NCBI GenBank assembly: GCA_035411425.1
Contig: DAONSX010000049.1
Coordinates: forward strand, 1 to 17,637
Reading direction: 5' to 3'
From: TTA-H9 sp002071415
GTDB taxonomy: Bacteria > Bacteroidota > Bacteroidia > Bacteroidales > TTA-H9
DNA: 17,637 nucleotides
The notes beneath the pieces are model-generated. The model saw nothing but the letters and a program-made list of their open reading frames with translations. It was not told the DNA's origin and made no database searches. Both the position numbers and the translations under genes were made by a program. Positions 1 through 6,893 of this stretch are shown here, in pieces (position 1 is the first letter of the stretch; each line of letters begins with the position of its first letter).

Positions 1-23
1 GTTTACTACACAAATTTACAACT

Positions 24-60
24 GGGGGATGAAACTTCGGTTTTGTCCCTCCTTCTTTTT
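24..60 (+). terminator. Rho-independent terminator of a gene left of the window
   Basis: A 12-bp stem (24-35 pairing with 40-51, including three G-T wobbles) is closed by a TTCG tetraloop at 36-39, in the extra-stable C(UUCG)G context. A T-rich tract (TTCTTTTT, 53-60) follows. This is a typical intrinsic terminator on the plus strand, so a plus-strand gene probably ends just outside the left edge. Confidence 0.75.
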
Positions 61-181
61 ATCCAATTTTTTTGTCGGTCAGTAGTGTTAAACAATTGTA
101 CCTTTTGAGTACGTTGATAACTTATAGAACAATTATGGCCTTGATTTTTATTGTGCGGCGTATAAAAATTATTTTTTTATG

Positions 182-189
182 TAAGTTTG
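182..189 (+). promoter_or_regulatory. Putative -7 element of the nitrilase-family gene
   Basis: TAAGTTTG matches the Bacteroidota -7 consensus TAnnTTTG exactly and lies about 42 bp before the ATG at 231. No good -33 TTG/TTTG is seen at the expected 17-21 bp spacing. The position argues against translation starting further upstream, at 72 or 135, in the same open frame. Confidence 0.45.
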
Positions 190-230
190 CCCCAAGATAT
201 CTCACATACAAACCTCTAAAGGAAATATCC

Positions 231-1019
231 ATGATGAATATTGCCGTAATGCAATTAGATTTGAAATGGGAGGAGCCTTTAATGAATAGGCATAAAGTAG
301 AAAATTTACTTACAAGTCTCCCTAATGAAACTGATTTGATTTTATTACCAGAATTTTTTACTACGGGATTTTCAGTTAAAAATATCGGTTTGGCTGAACC
401 CATGAATGGACCTACTGTTTCATGGATGCAGAAAATAGCAAAAGAAATGAATTGTATACTGGCAGGCACTATTCCCATTATAGATCATGGAAAATACTAC
501 AATAGGGCTCTTTATGTATCTAGAGAGGGTGTTATGGCCAGTTATAACAAGCGCCATCTTTTCAGTTTAGGGAGTGAACACCAATTATATACCCCTGGCA
601 ATAAAAATGTGATTGTTGAATATAAAAATGCGAAGATTCAGCCGCAGATATGTTATGACCTTCGATTTCCTGTTTGGAGTCGCAACCGATATTCTAATTT
701 CCAGTTTGCTTATGATATTTTGATTTATCATGCCAATTGGCCAGATCCACGAGGATGTGTTTGGGAACAATTATTAATTGCGCGTGCTATAGAAAATCAG
801 GCTTATTTGGTGGGCATAAATCGTTGTGGACAAGATGGTGAGGGCCTTTCGTATTCAGCTCCTTCTATGATTATTAACCCCAAGGGGAATATTATTGCTC
901 AAATGGAACCTGCCAAGGAAGGTGTTTTGTCGGCTAATATCGATTTGGGTGAGCTGAAACGTTTTCGCGAAAAATTCTTCATCGCACCCGATTGGGATAA
1001 TTTTGATGTTTCCCCTTGA
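231..1019 (+). CDS. Nitrilase-superfamily carbon-nitrogen hydrolase, omega-amidase (YafV/Nit2) type
   Basis: A cytoplasmic amidase of the nitrilase superfamily. The closest subfamily is probably omega-amidase, which hydrolyses 2-oxoglutaramate or 2-oxosuccinamate to the keto acid and ammonia. From ATG 231 the protein has 262 residues, the usual size for YafV-like proteins. The Glu-Lys-Cys catalytic triad is visible: E41 in LLPEFFTTGF, K107 in SYNKRHLFSLG, and C141 in QICYDLRFPVWS. The frame is open from 72, but the extra 53 residues are not family-like. AAAGGAAA lies just before ATG 231, and a putative -7 element sits at 182-189, so I chose 231 (a second ATG follows at 234). It appears to be a single-gene unit: a terminator precedes it and a gene-free stretch follows. 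Substrate assignment is by family only. Confidence 0.88.
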   Translation: MMNIAVMQLDLKWEEPLMNRHKVENLLTSLPNETDLILLPEFFTTGFSVKNIGLAEPMNGPTVSWMQKIAKEMNCILAGTIPIIDHGKYYNRALYVSREGVMASYNKRHLFSLGSEHQLYTPGNKNVIVEYKNAKIQPQICYDLRFPVWSRNRYSNFQFAYDILIYHANWPDPRGCVWEQLLIARAIENQAYLVGINRCGQDGEGLSYSAPSMIINPKGNIIAQMEPAKEGVLSANIDLGELKRFREKFFIAPDWDNFDVSP

Positions 1020-1498
1020 AGATTTTTTAGTTAAAGACATTTTTTAGAACAACGGAAAAGAATCTAATCTTCTAAAATTTGGTTCGTTAACAAAATGACT
1101 TTAAATCTTATCATTTGACAAATTATGTTAATGCTATAATACAAATAATTATTGAGAGAATTATTTCAAAAACATTAAACATTCATTCGATAAATTATTA
1201 CTTTTGTGTTTTTTATAAGAAATGGTCGAAAAATAGTAGTTTGTTCATTTTCGTTTTTAATGATGGAAACCGCAGATGCTCTAAATGGAGTTTATAGACA
1301 GACTCTAAATATTCTTTTATGTTTTATAGTACTATCATGTTTTTATATTTATCAAAGAACTCATTCAGTTTAAAAGTCCAAATGTAAGGATAATTTTTCT
1401 ATTCATTAAGCTTTTAGTAAAAAAATGAAAAATATTTTTTTGAGATAATATATTGCGCATTGTTAATGGTTTTAGGTATTGGGGTTATTGAGTAAAAA
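1020..1498. other. AT-rich non-coding stretch, no gene seen
   Basis: No convincing gene, RNA or hairpin terminator found. A 60-codon open frame at 1115-1297 has no recognisable motif, an Ile/Asn/Lys-rich composition that fits random AT-rich DNA, and no start signal I could identify. Confidence 0.5.
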
Positions 1499-1650
1499 GT
1501 TGAAAGTTAATAGTTTATAAAGTTAAAAACGGAAGAAGGGAGACGAGGGGACGAGGGGACGAGGGGACGAGGGGACGGAGAGACTGGGAGACGAGGGGAC
1601 AAGGGGACTGTTAGATAGTGGATAGTGGATGGTGATTAGTGTGTGTGTGT
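1499..1650. repeat. Patch of phased 7-bp and 8-bp tandem repeats
   Basis: Three adjoining short-period tracts. At 1499-1519 there are three variant heptamers (GTTGAAA, GTTAATA, GTTTATA). At 1542-1608 there are eight 8-bp units of GACGAGGG type in strict register: the first four are perfect, the next two are degenerate (GACGGAGA, GACTGGGA), then one is perfect and one is GACAAGGG, ending in a partial GAC. At 1614-1648 there are heptamers (GATAGTG twice, GATGGTG, ATTAGTG) running into a (GT)5 tract. Nothing here encodes a plausible protein. Confidence 0.85.
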
Positions 1651-1703
1651 CGATGTCTAAGGATATCGCAGAAAAAAGCTTTCGCAGGAGCACACAGAAA
1701 AAT

Positions 1704-1743
1704 ATCAGCGTAAATCAGCGGATTAAATCTGCGTCAATCAGCG
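1704..1743. repeat. Four ATC(A/T)GCG motifs at 10/13/10-bp spacing
   Basis: ATCAGCG at 1704-1710 and 1714-1720, ATCTGCG at 1727-1733, and ATCAGCG at 1737-1743. They sit in a wider A-rich segment (about 1667-1756) that also holds CGCAG-type words. It resembles the dispersed intergenic 'aatcagcg/aatctgcg' repeats I recall from Bacteroidota genomes; copy number cannot be seen from one window. Confidence 0.6.
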
Positions 1744-1773
1744 AGAAAAAAGTTTTCCGAGTTTGACATAAGT

Positions 1774-1821
1774 GACGATGAGACCGAGAGACGGAGAGAT
1801 TGTAATTTGTAATTTGAATTC
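1774..1821. repeat. Second short-period patch: degenerate 8-mers then heptamers
   Basis: Three contiguous 8-bp units (GACGATGA, GACCGAGA, GACGGAGA; 1774-1797) belong to the same family as the 1542-1608 array. They are followed by heptamers TGTAATT, TGTAATT and TGAATTC (1801-1821). Confidence 0.7.
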
Positions 1822-2081
1822 GGCAACCTTATTAGAACAAAATAGATAAAAGCCTACTCTTAAACCTTATAACCTTATTCTATTCTTACATAAATTACTG
1901 ATATAAAACAGTTTATTAAATTGTAAATGATGCAGGATTCGAGGTATTAATGAAGCTATGAAATGAAAAGACATGATGCGGCCCATCAAGGCACCAAATA
2001 AACTCGAAATCCTGAAAGGTTTTCTCTGTAGTGTTCTCGAAAACAATAGGTTGAGTTTTGAAGGTTTGAGGGCTTAAATAC
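1822..2081. other. Non-coding stretch downstream of the M14 gene
   Basis: No gene or clear terminator seen. A 63-codon minus-strand frame (2107-1916, TTG start) begins inside the end of the M14 gene in another frame, and I do not regard it as real. Confidence 0.4.
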
Positions 2082-3845
2082 TTATTGGTAAAGAAAAATT
2101 CGGCCAACAGGGTACTTATTCAGGTTTTGATCGAAATAGGGACTATGCTGATAAAACCAGTTTAACTGCATCCATTGATCTTTATCCATTTGAGGGTTTT
2201 TTTCTTTCCAAGCTTGAAACTGAGGCAATAAGTCAGGTCGTTTTTCAATCATTTGCCTGGCTATTTTTTCCATAACATAAGTTTCGGCGTATTCTTTCTG
2301 TTCGAAAATGGCATTGAAGAAACCCCAGGTAAGGAATGAATCGGAAGATTGGGGTTCGAGCAAGAGAGCTATAATGCGAGCAGTCGGCTGCTGAAGACTA
2401 ATCAGTGCGCTGCCAGCCGGGTAAGCTCGTCTTTCGACATATTTTTCCGTTTTTACAGAAAGCCTGTTCCGCCCTTCGAATGGGAAGTTTGCCCATTGAG
2501 GATTGCTGAAGCGATATGATTCAACTTTAAGAATTGTGTCGTAGGTTAAAAAATTCATTTCAATTCCATGAAGCCGAAGTCTTTCGATGATTGTAGTCCA
2601 CTCGGGCGGAATGATGTAATAATCGGGCAGCAGTATAGAATCCTGAGCTATGGCATGGTTGAAATTTGGCAAGCGAAATGTTTTAGGTCGAGGTAAGTAG
2701 ATAAACCAGTTTCCACCGGTTAAATCACTCTTTTCAATTCTGTAGTCATAACCTTCGAAATCTACCATCACACTATCGGTATTGCTGGTTATAAAATTGA
2801 ATTTCAGAGGAAACGGACGGAAATCGGCCGAAGATGTATACGTATCGGCTTGGCGGTTTATTTGCAAATAGTCGCGATAGTGATCGTTCAGATGTTTCAA
2901 TGTAAAAAATAAGAGTTCGAGGGTGCTCGATACTCGTAATTTATAGGGTTTCAGCATGTGGGTTTCGATGAGCAGAGCGGGGCGATTGCGGGCTGCGACA
3001 TATCCGTGCGATAACATAGCCGAAGCCGGCAAAGAGTATAACGCCGAGCGTGGATCATGCCATTGTTTGAAATTCACATAAGGAAAGACTTTGTATCCTT
3101 TTTCGCTCATGTAGGCTTCCATAGTTGGAATATAATTTTCCCGGAGATATTTACCCAGAGAAGAATCGGTATTGGGTCCGGTTTCAAGTGAATAGGTCAA
3201 GACATATTGATAGTCGGCACCATCGGTAGTGTGTGTATCGACGAAAAAATCGGGATTCCAATAGTTGAATAATCGCAGCCAAGCCTGCATTTCGGGGGCA
3301 TCAGCCTTCATAAAATCTCGGTTGAGATTGAGATTTTGAGCCGTGGTACGCCAGCCCATCTCTTCGGGCCCATTTTGATTGATACGATGATAAGGGCTAA
3401 ACCTCTCATGCCCGTCTACATTGAAAATCGGGATGAAAACCAAGGTAACATGCCGGAGTAAAGAAGTATCCATCCCTAAAATACCTAAGTTGCGAAACAG
3501 AATCAATCCAGCATCTTTCCCTTCGGGTTCTCCAGGATGAATACATGCCTGAATCATCAAAATGGCCTTTCCAGCCCGACGGGCTAGTTCTGGCGAAAAA
3601 TTTCTATCCTTATCCATAATGAGAAGAGGGAGTGCTCGGCCCTGAGGACTAATTCCAAATTCTTCATAAGCAATGATATGGGAATTTTCGGCAAGCTGTT
3701 TACAAAAATGAATGGTTTCTTTATATCGCGGCGTTCTCCTAAAATCAGTCGATTCGCAGTAAGTAGTCCAATTCTGATCCTTAGCGAAAATTCTGGAAGG
3801 AAGAATGGAAAAGACACAAAAAACTATTCCGATAAAAGGTTTCAT
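2082..3845 (-). CDS. Secreted M14-family zinc carboxypeptidase-like metallopeptidase
   Basis: A zinc peptidase of family M14, exported to the periplasm or cell surface, probably trimming peptides or cell-wall fragments; the substrate is unknown. From ATG 3845 it has 587 residues. A signal peptide starts MKPFIGIVFCVF and probably ends near residue 21. Zinc and catalytic residues are present: HPGE (H103, E106), a second zinc-ligand histidine in VDTHTTDG (H205), the substrate-binding pair N175/R176 in NLNRDF, and the general base E294 in LLIETH. The frame could start at 3872 or 3863, but 3872 lies inside the putative -7 element. Position 3845 gives a clean signal peptide and a 5' leader of about 20 nt. 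The long region after the catalytic domain (from about residue 320) is common in Bacteroidota members. It appears monocistronic. Confidence 0.88.
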   Translation of the reverse strand: MKPFIGIVFCVFSILPSRIFAKDQNWTTYCESTDFRRTPRYKETIHFCKQLAENSHIIAYEEFGISPQGRALPLLIMDKDRNFSPELARRAGKAILMIQACIHPGEPEGKDAGLILFRNLGILGMDTSLLRHVTLVFIPIFNVDGHERFSPYHRINQNGPEEMGWRTTAQNLNLNRDFMKADAPEMQAWLRLFNYWNPDFFVDTHTTDGADYQYVLTYSLETGPNTDSSLGKYLRENYIPTMEAYMSEKGYKVFPYVNFKQWHDPRSALYSLPASAMLSHGYVAARNRPALLIETHMLKPYKLRVSSTLELLFFTLKHLNDHYRDYLQINRQADTYTSSADFRPFPLKFNFITSNTDSVMVDFEGYDYRIEKSDLTGGNWFIYLPRPKTFRLPNFNHAIAQDSILLPDYYIIPPEWTTIIERLRLHGIEMNFLTYDTILKVESYRFSNPQWANFPFEGRNRLSVKTEKYVERRAYPAGSALISLQQPTARIIALLLEPQSSDSFLTWGFFNAIFEQKEYAETYVMEKIARQMIEKRPDLLPQFQAWKEKNPQMDKDQWMQLNWFYQHSPYFDQNLNKYPVGRIFLYQ

Positions 3846-3869
3846 TTCTTCAAAAAGATTCATCCGGCG

Positions 3870-3898
3870 CAAAATTATGACAAGTGCGCAATATTCAA
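3870..3898 (-). promoter_or_regulatory. Putative promoter of the M14 gene
   Basis: On the minus strand, TTG (3898-3896), an 18-bp spacer, then TAATTTTG (3877-3870), an exact TAnnTTTG -7 element. Transcription would start near 3866, giving a short leader before ATG 3845. Confidence 0.55.
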
Positions 3899-3999
3899 TT
3901 ATGTTCGGCCTCGTTTACCTCAAGCTTTGCCTGTTATGTACTCGATGATATGCTGTGGCAGTAAATTTATTACAACGAAAAGAGGTGGCTAAAATATCT

Positions 4000-4216
4000 C
4001 TAACGATCGTAATATCGATATATAAAATGCAGAATGAAGTTGAAGATTTCACCTTTCGATTTATCGTAATCATCATCTGCTTTAATGTAAGGATGGGTTT
4101 TGGCTTTGCTCGAGCTCAATAAATTTCTGGAAAAACCGATCTGCTCCTTTCCATTTAAAGGCATGATTTAAGTTTACCATGCCAGCAGGCTTAATGCCAT
4201 TTTTTAAAACTTTTGT
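4000..4216 (-). pseudogene. Possible small gene relic with one frameshift, function unknown
   Basis: Two protein-like segments follow each other on the minus strand in different frames. The first (4216-4082) reads GIKPAGMVNLNHAFKWKGAD and continues FFQKFIELEQSQ before a stop. The second (about 4089-4000) reads YIKADDDYDKSKGEIFNFIL before a TAG. Their junction overlaps near 4082-4090, as if one base had been lost. The residue composition is more protein-like than the surrounding DNA. I recognise no family, and chance is a real alternative. Confidence 0.28.
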
Positions 4217-4285
4217 TTAAAGCTGTAAGCCATATCACAAAAACACCGAAATTTTTTATGAATATTTTTCGAGTTTGGTCTGGAA

Positions 4286-4317
4286 TGTGTAAAATGCATA
4301 AAATTGAAATATATTTG
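4286..4317 (+). promoter_or_regulatory. Putative promoter of trkA-trkH
   Basis: TATATTTG (4310-4317) is an exact match to the Bacteroidota -7 element and is preceded by TGTG (4286-4289) at a 20-bp spacing as a weak -33. Expected transcription start is about 4322, some 30 nt before the trkA ATG. Confidence 0.5.
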
Positions 4318-4352
4318 CGCCTCCAAATTGCAAGCCATCTAAATTCATTTAT

Positions 4353-5048
4353 ATGGTACATAGGAAAATAGCCGTTATAGGCATAGGCCGGTTCGGGGAA
4401 TCCATTGCGAAGAATCTGTCGAAGAAGGGTGCAGAGGTACTGGCTATTGATAAGCTTCAGGAAAACATCGAACGTGTTTCGGATGATGTTTCTCTGGCAG
4501 TGGCTATTGATGCAACAGATAAAAAGGCACTTTTGAGTCAGAATATACAGGAATTTGATGCAGTAGTAGTTTCCATAGGGGAGAGTTTCGAGCAAAGATT
4601 GCTTTGTGTGGCGTTATTACTCGACTTGGGCGTGAAACGTATTATTGCACGTTTTGGAGGGAAAAGCCAAAGAATAATACTCGAAAAATTAGGTGTAAAG
4701 GACTTGTGGTCACCCGAGGAAGAAGTAGGAGCCATTGTAGCCGAGCGTCTGCTCAATCCATCCGTAGTGTCGTATTTGCAGCTTCCCGACGATTATCGAA
4801 TCGTAGAAATGCTGACACCTAAAAAAGTTGCCGGGCGAATGCTTGGTGACCTCGATCTTCGCGACCGTTATAAACTAAGCTTGATAACCATTAAGGAAGA
4901 AACCACCACAAAAGTGAACAATATGGAGATGTCCATATATCATGTGGCAGGAGTGCCCGATTCGAAATATGTAATTAAACTCACCGACAGGCTTGTATTA
5001 TTTGGTAAAAATAAAGACATCGACCGTTTTATTCAGATCAACGAATAA
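4353..5048 (+). CDS. trkA: Regulatory RCK/KTN subunit of a Trk/Ktr K+ uptake system
   Basis: The cytoplasmic gating ring subunit that binds nucleotide and controls the K+ translocating subunit encoded next door. It has 231 residues and one RCK unit, as in KtrA-type proteins, rather than the duplicated 450-residue E. coli TrkA. The N-terminal Rossmann fold carries the GIGRFG nucleotide-binding loop (residues 10-15) and an acidic residue at the end of strand 2 (D29 in LAIDK). The RCK-C domain follows from about residue 140 to the end. trkH begins 27 bp downstream, so the two form an operon, with a putative promoter just upstream. Confidence 0.92.
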   Translation: MVHRKIAVIGIGRFGESIAKNLSKKGAEVLAIDKLQENIERVSDDVSLAVAIDATDKKALLSQNIQEFDAVVVSIGESFEQRLLCVALLLDLGVKRIIARFGGKSQRIILEKLGVKDLWSPEEEVGAIVAERLLNPSVVSYLQLPDDYRIVEMLTPKKVAGRMLGDLDLRDRYKLSLITIKEETTTKVNNMEMSIYHVAGVPDSKYVIKLTDRLVLFGKNKDIDRFIQINE

Positions 5049-5075
5049 TTAAACCATTAAGTTTTACTGAGAATT

Positions 5076-6893
5076 ATGTCTAATTCCTGGATAGATCGTG
5101 TGCGGGAAAGAATAAATATCTTTCTTTATCCTCATAAGGAAACCCTGCTATGGGTCTTGAGAATTCTCAGCATTATAGTTTCACTTGTTGCAGTTTGTGC
5201 CATAGTTTATTATCACGGATTTCCCCGTACTCCTCACACCGATGATATTGTCAGAATTATTACCATCTTTAGTTTGGCTTTTTATGCTTTGAAATATTTC
5301 TTGAATTTTTTCTATGATTTCCATCCTTTGGCCTATTTGAGAAGAACCTGGTTTGAAGGAATACTGGTTTTATTTATCATCCTCATGGGCCTTTTCTATC
5401 TCATTGTGGGTCAACAAAGAATATATGGCTTTTTTGCCCAAAGAGGAATGGAACAATTCCCCGATCTTTCAATTCTTTTCATTCAGTTTTATGTTTTTAT
5501 CATGGTGCTGCTCGAAACGGCCAAAGCAGGTCAATATATCGATAGGATCAAAATTGGCCCTGCAGGCTTACTTGCCCTGTCTTTTCTTATATTGATTGCT
5601 TTCGGTACGGCTATGTTATTGTTACCCGAAATGACCGTCGATCATCACATTCAACCCGTGGATGCTTTATTTATCAGCACCAGCGCTTCTTGTGTTACAG
5701 GCTTATCCACTGTGGATATTTCCAATTACTTTACCTTTAAGGGACAGGTGGTGATCTTAATCCTTATTCAATTAGGAGGAATCAATATCATTTCGTTTGC
5801 TACTTTTTTTGCATTATTTTATACGGGTGCCGAAGGGCTGAAACAGCAATCATTATTGAAAGAACTTTTGGATACCAGCGGACTTTCGGATGCTCGCCGG
5901 ATCTTGAAACGAATTATTCTATATAGCTTTACCATTGAAATTGCAGGGAGCATCATTTTATGTCAGCTCTGGGAGAAAGATTTAAGCATTGCATCACCCG
6001 GAGGAGTGGGTTTTGCTGCCCTGTTTCATGCGGTTTCGTCATTCAATAATGCGGGGTTTTCGATATTTCCAAATGGACTGATGTTCGAGCCGGTACGAAT
6101 GAATCTGGCTTCACACTGGATTATTGCCATTTTAATCGTATTGGGTGGAATTGGATTCTCCGTTCTTCAGGAAATATTTAACTTTAAACTGCTTTTGACT
6201 AAATTGCGGACGGCATGGAAACATTTTCAGGTGCAAACTAAGATCGTACTAGCTACTACTGTCTGCCTTATCATTCTGGGTGCTCTTGGTGTTTTCCTGC
6301 TCGAATACAATCATTCACTCTATGGATTAAAACTTTCGGATAAGATAACTACCGTTTTTTTTCAATCCATTACGGCTCGTACTGCTGGTTATAACACGGT
6401 GAACATTGGAGCTTTGAGCCAGGCTACGCTGTTTCTACTCATCATTCTGATGTTTATTGGAGCAAGTCCCGGAGGTACAGGAGGTGGAATAAAAACCACT
6501 ACCTTCCTAACTCTCATCAAAGCAAGCATTGCGACCATAAGAGGCAAAAAACGGCTGGAAGCCTTCAAGCATACCATTTCTTTCGAAACAGTAGATAAAG
6601 CCTATTCTGTGGCTTTATTATCCCTGATTCTGATTGTAACAGGAACTTTTGTCCTTACTGTTTTACAACCCGATTTTTCATTCACTAGCATATTATTCGA
6701 GGAAGTCTCAGCTTTTGGAACAGTAGGGCTCACAATGGGAATTACCCCATTTCTCACCTCAGCTAGTAAAATGGTAATTATTATTACAATGTATGCTGGC
6801 AGAGTGGGCACTCTGACTTTAGCCATTGCCTTTTTGAAAAAGGCCAGTTTTAAGGATTATGCTTATCCCAAAGCCAATATTATGATTGGTTGA
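5076..6893 (+). CDS. trkH: TrkH/KtrB-type K+ translocating membrane subunit
   Basis: The membrane pore of the K+ uptake system, working with the RCK subunit encoded 27 bp upstream. It has 605 residues. All four pore-loop filter segments with the key glycine are present: CVTGL (206-210), NNAGF (324-328), RTAGY (435-439) and GTVGL (548-552). The glycine/serine-rich intramembrane gate loop ASPGGTGGGIKTTT lies at 463-476. About 155 residues precede the canonical core and contain four hydrophobic segments (roughly 24-46, 58-80, 92-112 and 130-147). This makes the protein longer than the roughly 480-residue E. coli TrkH, but it is a size seen in Bacteroidota. The last 14 bp overlap the end of the convergent uvrC gene. 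Confidence 0.93.
   Translation: MSNSWIDRVRERINIFLYPHKETLLWVLRILSIIVSLVAVCAIVYYHGFPRTPHTDDIVRIITIFSLAFYALKYFLNFFYDFHPLAYLRRTWFEGILVLFIILMGLFYLIVGQQRIYGFFAQRGMEQFPDLSILFIQFYVFIMVLLETAKAGQYIDRIKIGPAGLLALSFLILIAFGTAMLLLPEMTVDHHIQPVDALFISTSASCVTGLSTVDISNYFTFKGQVVILILIQLGGINIISFATFFALFYTGAEGLKQQSLLKELLDTSGLSDARRILKRIILYSFTIEIAGSIILCQLWEKDLSIASPGGVGFAALFHAVSSFNNAGFSIFPNGLMFEPVRMNLASHWIIAILIVLGGIGFSVLQEIFNFKLLLTKLRTAWKHFQVQTKIVLATTVCLIILGALGVFLLEYNHSLYGLKLSDKITTVFFQSITARTAGYNTVNIGALSQATLFLLIILMFIGASPGGTGGGIKTTTFLTLIKASIATIRGKKRLEAFKHTISFETVDKAYSVALLSLILIVTGTFVLTVLQPDFSFTSILFEEVSAFGTVGLTMGITPFLTSASKMVIIITMYAGRVGTLTLAIAFLKKASFKDYAYPKANIMIG

Noticed and set aside
72..230. N-terminal extension of the nitrilase gene (start at 72 or 135)
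   Set aside because: The extension is not family-like, a -7 element lies inside it, and AAAGGAAA precedes ATG 231.
1115..1297. 60-codon plus-strand open frame in the gene-free stretch
   Set aside because: Ile/Asn/Lys-rich, with no motif and no start signal; fits chance in AT-rich DNA.
1542..1608. Regular repeat array as a possible CRISPR
   Set aside because: Units are 8 bp and directly adjacent, with no spacers; no cas genes in the window.
1916..2107. 63-codon minus-strand frame as a frameshifted tail of the M14 peptidase
   Set aside because: The peptidase ends naturally after YPVGRIFLYQ at a length normal for the group; the extra frame has no recognisable continuation.
3678..3992. 104-codon plus-strand frame
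   Set aside because: Mostly antisense to the 5' part of the M14 gene and its promoter; no motif.
4191..4595. 134-codon minus-strand frame
   Set aside because: Antisense to trkA and its promoter; Cys/Ile-rich shadow with no family features.
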